DNA of 5,595 nucleotides from DHVE2 group archaeon (GCA_015520985.1 WAOY01000095.1:1-5595); one strand, 5' to 3'; shown: positions 1 to 5,088, counted from the stretch's first letter. Made by a program: numbers and translations. The notes: generated by a model not told the origin, from the letters alone.

Positions 1-607
1 CCTTACTCTTCACCACGAGGAGGACGCTCTTCTTCCTCTTGTACCTCCTTCCCCTCATCTTGCCCTTGCCACCGCGCACCTTCTTCTCGCTGGCGCGCAG
101 GATATCATCATACACACCCAGATTCTTCAGCACCTCTATCGCATCCTTCACCCTGGAGATCTCCTCAAATTTGTCCTCCACGACTATGGGCAGGGTTATC
201 TCCTCGTTGAACCTGTGCCCGCGATTTATCACCATCGCCTTGTTTGCCGTGGCGCTTAGCGCTGAATACTTTGCGAGGCGGCGCATCTTCTTGTTCATCC
301 TCCTCTTCCATACCTTCTCCGTGGTGGGAGGATGCCCAGCGCGCCCGCCGCGGGTGTTGGGTATGTTCGCTCCACGGGACGTGTTACCTATCCTGGGGAC
401 CATCTTGGAGATGCCGTGACCGGGGCCCCAGGACTCTGCGACCTTCATGCCGGCGCCCTCCTTGACGCCGTGGGGCTGCACGCGATTAAGCTGGAATATC
501 CGCACGGCCATACGTATCAAGTCAGGGCGATAGGGGTAGCTGAACGCCTTTGGAAGTTCGATCTGATCCTTTATGCCGCCATCCACAGTGTAAACGTTGA
601 CCTTCAT
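1..607 (-). CDS. rpl4: 50S ribosomal protein L4 (archaeal L4P), 5' part only
   Basis: This is the N-terminal 202 residues of archaeal/eukaryotic-type ribosomal protein L4 of the large subunit, which lines the peptide exit tunnel and binds 23S rRNA. The start is the ATG at 605-607, giving MKVNVYTVDGG. Recognisable parts are the tunnel-loop region ESWGPGHGISKMVPRIG followed by TRGGRAGHPPT, and the basic segment GKGKMRGRRYKRKK near residues 180-195. Archaeal L4 is usually about 250 residues, so roughly 50 C-terminal residues lie beyond the left edge; no stop occurs in the window. The gene begins 3 bases after the rpl3 stop. The purine-rich end of rpl3 (GGGGGTGTGATG) serves as its ribosome binding site, so translational coupling is likely. 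L4 autoregulates the S10 operon in Escherichia coli; whether it does so here is unknown. Confidence 0.97.
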   Translation of the reverse strand, partial: MKVNVYTVDGGIKDQIELPKAFSYPYRPDLIRMAVRIFQLNRVQPHGVKEGAGMKVAESWGPGHGISKMVPRIGNTSRGANIPNTRGGRAGHPPTTEKVWKRRMNKKMRRLAKYSALSATANKAMVINRGHRFNEEITLPIVVEDKFEEISRVKDAIEVLKNLGVYDDILRASEKKVRGGKGKMRGRRYKRKKSVLLVVKSK

Positions 608-610
608 TCA

Positions 611-1618
611 TCACACCCCCTGCTTCGACTCGCGGGAAACATAGGTGACCTCAATGCTGTCCACATCCTCGAGAACCTGCCTCACCGGATCGCGCATCTT
701 CACCAGGCGCTTTGCGGGCCCGGGCACCGATCCATGGATCAGCACGTAGGGGTTGCGAACCTCTCCGTAATGCAGGAATCCGCCCTCGGGCGTGATCTCC
801 ATCTCCAGCTTCTTCTCTCCGTTCTCCTCAACGAAATCCACATACTTGATAATCCTCTTGTTGTACTCGGTCCTCTGATGATAACCGGTCTGTCCAGCCT
901 GGGGCACGGTGTAGCGAACCCAGTCGGGGTGCCAGGGACCGAGCGTGCCTATCATCCTGCGGTGCTTCCTGTTCTTGTGGTTGAGTAGCTTCACACCGAA
1001 CCTCTTGACGTGGCCCTGGAACCCTTTGCCCTTCGTTATTGCCACCACGTCAACGAATTTGCCCTCCGATTTAAAGTCTGAGAACTTAATTTCCTTGCCC
1101 AGGAGGTTCATGGCATATTCCTTCCTGGCATCGATCGTTCCTCCTCCCACGCGTATCTCCATTATGTCGGGGACCTTCTTTGGTATGCCGCTAACAAGCC
1201 TGGGCTGGGTGTAAGCGATTATGCGCACCTCATCAAACTCCTCTGGCTCGCGGCCACGGCTCTTCTTGGGCACGGGGAACCTCTTCCTGAGATCTTCATC
1301 CAGCTCCTCGGCCCACACCTCCCCCGCGCTGTGCAGCCCGTACATGTCCCGAGTGTAGAACCGCACGGCGACCACCTTCATGGGAGGAACCTCAATGACC
1401 GTGACAGGGGTCCAAATCTCCTGCCCCGCAGTGGTCGTCTTCTTCCTCCAGTCAACCGTGAGAAGATGGGTCATTCCAGCCTTGTACCCTGCGAATCCCT
1501 GTATCCTCGGCCCGTCCTCTATCTCGGGCCACGTGCGTATCCTCGGCACTATACTCCTAGCTCTCTTCCTATGATAGTACGCCATAGAGCCACGTCTCGG
1601 ATGATGCGCGCTTCCCAT
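611..1618 (-). CDS. rpl3: 50S ribosomal protein L3 (archaeal L3P)
   Basis: This complete 335-residue protein of the large ribosomal subunit binds 23S rRNA near the peptidyl-transferase centre and acts early in assembly. The length is normal for archaeal/eukaryotic L3, which is longer than bacterial L3. The N-terminus (HHPRRGSMAYYHRKRA, then VPRIRTWPE) is the typical archaeal form and fixes the ATG at 1616-1618, which has a GAGGTGA Shine-Dalgarno site six bases upstream. Residues 190-206 (DVVAITKGKGFQGHVKR) fit the L3 family signature. GPWHP at 227-231 is the tip of the finger that reaches the active centre, followed by QAGQTGYHQRTEYNKRI. It is the first gene of the operon in this window, followed by rpl4, and is probably transcribed from the TATA box at 1795-1802 through a structured leader. 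Nothing in the protein looks broken. Confidence 0.98.
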   Translation of the reverse strand: MGSAHHPRRGSMAYYHRKRARSIVPRIRTWPEIEDGPRIQGFAGYKAGMTHLLTVDWRKKTTTAGQEIWTPVTVIEVPPMKVVAVRFYTRDMYGLHSAGEVWAEELDEDLRKRFPVPKKSRGREPEEFDEVRIIAYTQPRLVSGIPKKVPDIMEIRVGGGTIDARKEYAMNLLGKEIKFSDFKSEGKFVDVVAITKGKGFQGHVKRFGVKLLNHKNRKHRRMIGTLGPWHPDWVRYTVPQAGQTGYHQRTEYNKRIIKYVDFVEENGEKKLEMEITPEGGFLHYGEVRNPYVLIHGSVPGPAKRLVKMRDPVRQVLEDVDSIEVTYVSRESKQGV

Positions 1619-1624
1619 TTCGAT

Positions 1625-1631
1625 TCACCTC
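1625..1631 (-). promoter_or_regulatory. Shine-Dalgarno site of rpl3
   Basis: The minus strand reads GAGGTGA, a strong match to the archaeal anti-Shine-Dalgarno complement (GGAGGTGATC), six bases before the ATG at 1618. It decides the rpl3 start. The TGA inside it is also the stop of a three-codon frame (ATG GCG AGG TGA, 1636-1625) in the same phase as rpl3. Confidence 0.85.
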
Positions 1632-1656
1632 GCCATTAGCCGTGACGCCTCCTCCC

Positions 1657-1681
1657 GGAGCCAAAATCCCGTTTTGGCTCC
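1657..1681 (-). promoter_or_regulatory. Perfect 10-bp hairpin in the rpl3 leader
   Basis: The arms GGAGCCAAAA (plus strand 1657-1666) and TTTTGGCTCC (1672-1681) are perfect reverse complements around the 5-base loop TCCCG. In the minus-strand transcript this stem lies between the predicted start near 1770 and the rpl3 Shine-Dalgarno site, ending 25 bases before the latter. It is not followed by a U tract on either strand, so it does not look like an intrinsic terminator. A role as a protein or ribosomal-protein binding site controlling the operon is inference. On the RNA it is followed by the purine-rich run GGGAGGAGG. Confidence 0.6.
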
Positions 1682-1701
1682 GAACGCGGGCCGCCCAACC
1701 C

Positions 1702-1717
1702 TGCGGTTTTCACCGCA
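1702..1717 (-). promoter_or_regulatory. GAAA-tetraloop hairpin in the rpl3 leader
   Basis: On the minus strand the sequence is TGCGGT, GAAA, ACCGCA: a 6-bp stem capped by a GNRA tetraloop, one of the most stable RNA loop classes and a common docking element. It sits upstream of the 10-bp hairpin in the same predicted leader. A smaller GGGC-CAA-GCCC stem follows at 1744-1754, and its GCCC arm could alternatively pair with the GGGC at 1756-1759. The structure is visible in sequence; the function is inference. Confidence 0.5.
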
Positions 1718-1794
1718 TCTTTTGCATTTTTCATCATTTTTACGGGCTTGGCCCAGGGCGTCTGGCTAATCTTTCGGAGAGTAATGGTATTTGG

Positions 1795-1802
1795 TATATA
1801 AA
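1795..1802 (-). promoter_or_regulatory. TATA box of the rpl3-rpl4 operon
   Basis: The minus strand reads TTTATATA, an exact archaeal TATA box, preceded by CCGAATTC in the BRE position. The usual 25-27 base spacing places the transcription start near 1770, about 150 bases before the rpl3 ATG. The plus-strand reading (TATATAAA) is a weaker match and has no nearby plus-strand gene, so the minus orientation is preferred. Confidence 0.65.
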
Positions 1803-1963
1803 GAATTCGGATTGTGGGTTTCAATCGACATGCACACACCACAGCATATACAATTTGACGCATTGTCGCATTATTAACTTCATCCTCCCATGCGAGCACC
1901 CATGCATACCCAAGCCGCAAAGACACCCTGCAAAATCACACACACCGTGGAAAATCAGCAAAC
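1803..1963. other. Divergent intergenic region between the rpl3 and ATPase promoters
   Basis: These roughly 160 bases separate two outward-facing promoters and carry no gene I can support. Both strands have open frames running through, but they cross promoters and give compositionally poor proteins. A small dyad GATTG-7-CAATC lies at 1810-1826; its minus-strand GATTGAAAC resembles the end of some CRISPR repeats but occurs once only. The sequence could hold activator or repressor sites for either promoter. Confidence 0.5.
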
Positions 1964-1973
1964 CTTATATAAG
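1964..1973 (+). promoter_or_regulatory. TATA box of the DUF234 ATPase gene (leaderless geometry)
   Basis: CTTATATAAG is a symmetric TATA element preceded by AGCAAAC in the BRE position. Its centre lies about 27 bases before the GTG at 1996, so transcription is expected to begin at or within a base or two of the start codon. The lack of any Shine-Dalgarno sequence before 1996 agrees with a leaderless mRNA. The TATA element is a perfect palindrome and could in principle also fire toward rpl3. Confidence 0.65.
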
Positions 1974-2007
1974 ATGATACCATTAGTATGATACTGTGAG
2001 TATCATA
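1973..2007 (+). promoter_or_regulatory. Putative operator with three ATGATAC half-sites over the ATPase start
   Basis: A perfect inverted repeat has arms TATGATACT (1987-1995) and AGTATCATA (1999-2007), and its three central bases (1996-1998) are the GTG start codon. A further half-site GATGATAC lies at 1973-1980, touching the end of the TATA box, with ATGATAC repeated 14 bases apart. The cluster covers the region from the TATA edge through the predicted transcription start. That is where an archaeal repressor blocks polymerase recruitment. The regulator is not identified; autoregulation by the ATPase is one possibility, without direct evidence. Confidence 0.6.
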
Positions 2008-3189
2008 ATCAGAAGGCCTGAACTGGAGAGATTTCTCCGCAGTCCTGGGAGAAGGATGCTGTTTGGCAGGAGAAAGACGGGCAAGACATTCTACACCCGT
2101 TTTGCTCTTCCAGATTACAAATACTACATAGTCCGCCGCGGTGGAAAATTCTTCGACCCAGAGGAGGGAGAGGAATACGACCTGAAGGTGTTTCTCAAGA
2201 TGTGCGGAGACAAAACAATTGTTGATGAGTTCCATCGTTCTGATCCCAAATTCTTAGATGCTCTGCAATCTGGGCAGTGTCCCAACAATCTCGTTCTGAT
2301 AACCTCAACCATGCACTTTTACAAGAAGTTCGTTGAGGGCCCAGGTGCCCCCCTGAAAGGGCTCTTCTCCCTCAAAAATGTGGGGTTGATCTCCCCTATT
2401 GAACTCCTTTCGGGAGAAATAAAGAGCAAAGAGGACTTTAAGAGATTGATATGGTATCAGGAGCCAACCCTCATAGGTAAAAGCGTTGAGGATTGTGTAC
2501 TCTCAGGCACTATCTTCGCAAGGTCGCTAACGGGGGAGATACTGGATGAAGAAGATGTAACGCATAGCAGGAGATACGACGCAATTCTGGAATCTATCGC
2601 CTACGGGAAGAACAGTCTCTCGGAGATTGCCAATCACCTGCACGGGGCGGGGGTGATTGAGAAGGCATCCACATCCCTCATAACCAAGTACATAGATATA
2701 ATGATAAAAACCGGCCTGATAGAGAAGATGGAGATATGGGGCAAAAAGAAGGGCAGTTTCTACAGGCATGTATCACCGCTCACTGAAATCGCGTATTACC
2801 TGGATGCAAAGTATGACTTAAAGGACCTGAATTTGCCATGGGGTTTTATCAGGGACGCGGTTTATGTTAGATTGCCATTTCTGATCGAGAGATTTGTGGA
2901 AAGGTTCATGGCCGAATATTTCGGAATGAAACCCGTGAAAATCATGGATCCAGAAATTGACATCGCCCTAGTGAAGTTCAAAAGATTGGGCGTAGTGGCT
3001 GAAGTGAAGTGGAGAAAAGATATAACTAAAAAAGATATAAGAAACGCTGAGAGGAAACTGGAAATGTTTTCCCAAGCTAAAAAGATACTCGTAGTTCCAG
3101 ATAAAAACGAGGTCCCATATACGGAACTTGAAGTCTGGGATACCGAGGAGCTGAAGAGTAGAGCTAGAAAATTCATGGCAACTTATTGA
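1996..3189 (+). CDS. Archaeal P-loop ATPase with C-terminal DUF234 (PD-(D/E)XK-like) domain
   Basis: This 397-residue cytoplasmic protein has the layout of the archaeal ATPase/DUF234 family. The N-terminal NTPase domain shows Walker A GRRKTGKT (24-31), a Walker B-like TIVDEF (74-79, D77/E78) and a sensor-like LVLITST (99-105). A winged-helix-like segment spans about 193-260 (SLSEIANHLHGAGVIEKASTS). The C-terminal domain carries E302, D322 and E336-V-K338, arranged like a PD-(D/E)XK nuclease core, with Q360 after it. The family is widespread in archaea; its biological role is unsettled, and nucleic-acid processing is only an inference here. The GTG at 1996 is chosen because TAG stands in frame at 1984-1986 and the next methionine (residue 21) is three residues from Walker A. 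The gene is more A+T-rich than its neighbours, especially near the 3' end, suggesting a separate history. It stands alone under its own promoter. Confidence 0.88.
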   Translation: MSIIIRRPELERFLRSPGRRMLFGRRKTGKTFYTRFALPDYKYYIVRRGGKFFDPEEGEEYDLKVFLKMCGDKTIVDEFHRSDPKFLDALQSGQCPNNLVLITSTMHFYKKFVEGPGAPLKGLFSLKNVGLISPIELLSGEIKSKEDFKRLIWYQEPTLIGKSVEDCVLSGTIFARSLTGEILDEEDVTHSRRYDAILESIAYGKNSLSEIANHLHGAGVIEKASTSLITKYIDIMIKTGLIEKMEIWGKKKGSFYRHVSPLTEIAYYLDAKYDLKDLNLPWGFIRDAVYVRLPFLIERFVERFMAEYFGMKPVKIMDPEIDIALVKFKRLGVVAEVKWRKDITKKDIRNAERKLEMFSQAKKILVVPDKNEVPYTELEVWDTEELKSRARKFMATY

Positions 3190-3225
3190 GAGTATCGTGC
3201 ATCTCAGCCTCGGACTGCGGGGGCA

Positions 3226-3237
3226 AATTATTAAAAC
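3226..3237 (+). promoter_or_regulatory. Probable TATA element of the TauE/SafE-like gene
   Basis: AATTATTAAAAC is an A+T-rich island in a GC-rich intergenic stretch, with GGGCA just upstream. Its centre lies about 28 bases before the ATG at 3260, the distance expected for a leaderless transcript. The GGAG at 3256-3259 abuts the ATG and is too close to work as a Shine-Dalgarno site. The match to the archaeal TATA consensus is weaker than for the other promoters here, and read-through from the ATPase gene, 70 bases upstream, is also possible. Confidence 0.4.
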
Positions 3238-3259
3238 ATCCGCTCAATTCCTGACGGAG

Positions 3260-3994
3260 ATGCGCTTTGAAATAATCGTGCCAGTAGTGCTCGCCCTTAG
3301 CTTCGTGTTCAGCCTGGCCGGCGTGGGCTCGGCGACTGCCGTGGTTCCAATCCTTATCTTCCTCGGGGAGGAGTTCAACCACGCGAAGAACGCGGGACTG
3401 TTCATAAACGTCATTTCCTCCTCTTCCTCGATTCATCACCACCATTCCAAAGGCAGAATGGAGTGGAAAATTGCCATGATGATCGGAATTCCGGCTTTCG
3501 CTATGGCTCCGGTGGGCGCGGTGTTCTCCAAGATGCTTCCCCGCGAGATCGTGCTACTAATCTTCGCAATCTTCCTGATCTACTCCGGCACGGTGCTCTT
3601 CCTGTCCAGGGGGAAGAAGGAGGAAAGGAGAGTTAGCAGTCCTCTACTCTTCCTCTTGGGAACCCTCACCGGATTCCTCGCAGGAGTTCTCGGCATCGGA
3701 GGTGGAGCCCTGGTATCGCCCATACTGAACCACCTCGGTATGGACCCGAAGAGGGTGGCGAGGATTACCCCAATGACAGTGTTCCTCTCCTCAATAGCAG
3801 GATTCGCCACGTACACCGCCATGGGAGATATAGATATTTACCTCCTTATTGCCGCCAGCGTTCCGGCGGTGATTGGGGGATACCTCGGTGCATACGTCAT
3901 GCACCACCACATGAGTGCGAAGCGCATGAAAATGGTGATAGGCGCCATATACTACATCCTGGCGGTGAAAACCATCGCGGTGATAATGGGGTAA
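3260..3994 (+). CDS. TauE/SafE-family membrane permease
   Basis: This 244-residue integral membrane protein resembles the TauE/SafE (sulfite/organosulfonate exporter-like) family, which moves small anions or sulfur compounds across the cytoplasmic membrane. Two homologous halves are visible. The first begins FSLAGVGSATAVVPILIFL (17-35); the second has GFLAGVLGIGGGALVSPIL (138-156), the glycine-rich family motif. About seven or eight hydrophobic segments can be drawn at 4-34, 46-57, 71-90, 96-115, 128-156, 172-187, 193-214 and 223-243. HHHH (59-62) and HHH (215-217) lie in loops. The ATG at 3260 is preferred over an in-frame upstream ATG at 3197 because it starts at the first membrane helix and fits the promoter spacing. 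The substrate cannot be read from sequence. No sulfur-metabolism gene is adjacent, and the ATPase upstream offers no functional link. Confidence 0.88.
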   Translation: MRFEIIVPVVLALSFVFSLAGVGSATAVVPILIFLGEEFNHAKNAGLFINVISSSSSIHHHHSKGRMEWKIAMMIGIPAFAMAPVGAVFSKMLPREIVLLIFAIFLIYSGTVLFLSRGKKEERRVSSPLLFLLGTLTGFLAGVLGIGGGALVSPILNHLGMDPKRVARITPMTVFLSSIAGFATYTAMGDIDIYLLIAASVPAVIGGYLGAYVMHHHMSAKRMKMVIGAIYYILAVKTIAVIMG

Positions 3995-3998
3995 AAAA
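3993..3998 (-). terminator. T-tract terminator after ftsZ
   Basis: On the minus strand six consecutive T residues follow directly on the ftsZ TGA stop (3999-4001), the pattern of archaeal intrinsic termination, which needs a T tract but no hairpin. The tract overlaps the last bases of the convergent permease gene, whose TAA is at 3992-3994. Confidence 0.4.
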
Positions 3999-5039
3999 TC
4001 AGAGGATCATAGGGAGGTAGGTCTCCGCCCCCATGCTTCCCTCCGCCAAATTCTGCTCGGCCACGAAGGGCGTGTGCACCCCAGTGAGAATCGTCGTGAC
4101 CTTTATCTTGTTCCTGTACCTCTCGTCTATGCGCGCGCCGATCTTAACCTCGGCGTCATCGCGTATGTTGGCCGTAATACCCTCGCTTATCCTGTAAACG
4201 GTGCGCAGCGTCATGTTTGGCCCGCCGGTTATGTGAATGAGCGCGCCTGTTGCACCGCGGTAATCAACGTCCATCAAGGGGTTGTTCAGAGTATCTATTA
4301 CTGCGTCCTCCGCGGAGAAGTACTCACCTTCACCGTACAGCACCGTGGAAGTGCCTCCCCTGCGCATCACGGCGGTGAGGTCCGAGTAGTCTATGTTTAT
4401 GAAGGAAGGAGTGTTCACAGTCTCCACCACGTTCTTTATGATGTCCCCTACAAGAACGTCCATAACCATGAAGGCCTTCCGCACGGGGATATTGGGGGTC
4501 AATTCCAGGAGGCGGTTGTTGTCCAGCACTATGACGGTATTGGACACTTTCCTGAACCTCTCCAGGGCGGTCTGGGCGTTCTGCCACCTCCTGGGGCCCT
4601 CGGCCTTGAAGGGCATGGTCACTATGGATACCACCAGGGCCCTGGTCTCTCTCGCGAGTTCCGCAATCACCGGCCCAACTCCCCCACCCGTGCCTCCGCC
4701 CAGTGCGGCGAGAACGAACACAATGTCAGCGCCTTCCACAAGCCTGTAAAGGGGCTCAGTCGCAGATCTCGCAACGGTCTCGCCGAGATTCATGTTGCCT
4801 CCGAGGCCTCTTCCGTGGGTGACGTCCTTTCCCACAATTACCTTCTTCGGCACATCTAGATTCCTCAGCTGCACCTCATCGGTGTTCACAGCTATGAGTT
4901 CTGAATTCAGGCCGATGGTGTTTAGTCTGTGAATGCTGTTGCAACCGCCACCACCCACACCGATCACCTTGACATTTATACCGCCCACGTAAGTGGGGCT
5001 TTCCGATATCGCTTCCTTTATCAGATAATCCCATCCCAT
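3999..5039 (-). CDS. ftsZ: Cell division protein FtsZ
   Basis: This complete 346-residue tubulin-family GTPase would polymerise at midcell into the division ring. GTP-binding elements in order are GGGGCN (29-34), GRGLGGN in the T3 region (76-82), the tubulin signature GGGTGGG (114-120), AEGPRR (146-151), DNNRLL (173-178) and the T7 synergy loop NIDYSD (N215, D217, D220), which completes the active site of the neighbouring subunit. The C-terminal domain has HITGGPNMTL (269-278) and TTILTG (315-320). After it only about 26 residues remain, ending ETYLPMIL, a short tail. The T4 signature differs from the usual FtsZ GGGTGTG, and T3 differs from the common GLGAGG form. The ATG at 5037-5039 is supported by a GGTGAT ribosome binding site five bases upstream. 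The gene has its own TATA box and probably its own operator. Archaea often have two FtsZ paralogs; which type this is cannot be settled here. Confidence 0.96.
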   Translation of the reverse strand: MGWDYLIKEAISESPTYVGGINVKVIGVGGGGCNSIHRLNTIGLNSELIAVNTDEVQLRNLDVPKKVIVGKDVTHGRGLGGNMNLGETVARSATEPLYRLVEGADIVFVLAALGGGTGGGVGPVIAELARETRALVVSIVTMPFKAEGPRRWQNAQTALERFRKVSNTVIVLDNNRLLELTPNIPVRKAFMVMDVLVGDIIKNVVETVNTPSFINIDYSDLTAVMRRGGTSTVLYGEGEYFSAEDAVIDTLNNPLMDVDYRGATGALIHITGGPNMTLRTVYRISEGITANIRDDAEVKIGARIDERYRNKIKVTTILTGVHTPFVAEQNLAEGSMGAETYLPMIL

Positions 5040-5044
5040 CTGGC

Positions 5045-5050
5045 ATCACC
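5045..5050 (-). promoter_or_regulatory. Shine-Dalgarno site of ftsZ
   Basis: The minus strand reads AAGGTGATG, with the core GGTGAT at 5050-5045, five bases before the ATG at 5039. This is a strong match to the archaeal consensus and fixes the ftsZ start. It contrasts with the leaderless-looking plus-strand genes in the middle of the window. Confidence 0.8.
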
Positions 5051-5053
5051 TTC

Positions 5054-5088
5054 TGTCAAATGTCTGACAAATGTATGTTATGTTGTCA
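5054..5088 (-). promoter_or_regulatory. Repeated TGTCA/TGACA motifs between ftsZ TATA box and start
   Basis: On the plus strand TGTCA occurs at 5054-5058, its inverse TGACA at 5065-5069, and TGTCA again at 5084-5088. The heptamer CAAATGT is also directly repeated at 5057-5063 and 5068-5074, exactly 11 bases apart, about one helical turn. The cluster covers the predicted transcription start near 5069. An operator for a transcription factor controlling division is plausible but inferred. Confidence 0.4.

Larger units (their letters stand above)
1639..1794 (-). other. rpl3 5' leader without a convincing gene
   Basis: This is the gene-free stretch between the predicted rpl3 promoter and the rpl3 ribosome binding site. 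If the TATA box at 1795-1802 is used, transcription starts near 1770, giving a leader of about 150 bases, which is long for an archaeon. It holds three inverted repeats (1657-1681, 1702-1717, 1744-1754). It also contains a possible 33-codon basic frame starting MMKNAKDAV (1737 down to the TAA at 1636-1638) that lacks a Shine-Dalgarno site. I found no tRNA-like fold. A C-box-like ATGATGA occurs on the minus strand at 1737-1731 but has no CTGA partner downstream. Confidence 0.5.

Noticed and set aside
1657..1681. 10-bp hairpin as a rho-independent terminator
   Set aside because: Neither side is followed by a T tract; on the minus strand it is followed by GGGAGGAGG.
1731..1737. C-box-like ATGATGA on the minus strand, suggesting a C/D-box RNA
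   Set aside because: No D box (CTGA) occurs at a suitable distance downstream, and no C'/D' pair was seen.
1810..1826. GATTG-TGGGTTT-CAATC dyad resembling the end of an archaeal CRISPR repeat
   Set aside because: Only one copy is present, with no spaced repeats, so it is not an array; the dyad is short enough to be chance.
1636..1926. 96-codon minus-strand frame upstream of rpl3, starting MSLRLGYAW
   Set aside because: It runs across the TATA box at 1795-1802, has no ribosome binding site, and its translation has no recognisable domain or plausible composition. Only its last 33 codons lie in the predicted leader, reported separately as a weak finding.
1642..1977. 111-codon plus-strand frame in the divergent intergenic region
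   Set aside because: It opens inside the rpl3 leader hairpins and ends in the ATPase TATA element, with cysteine- and histidine-rich random-looking translation and no start signal.
3190..3205. GAGTATC after the ATPase stop as a second operator copy
   Set aside because: Only seven bases match the half-site and no inverted partner of comparable length is present; too weak to support.
3197..3259. Upstream ATG at 3197 as the start of the permease
   Set aside because: The added 21 residues are not conserved-looking, precede the first membrane helix, and lie across the TATA-like element; the ATG at 3260 fits better.
4074..4859. 261-codon plus-strand frame opposite ftsZ
   Set aside because: It is the antisense shadow of a clearly genuine ftsZ; histidine/valine/glycine-rich translation with no domain.
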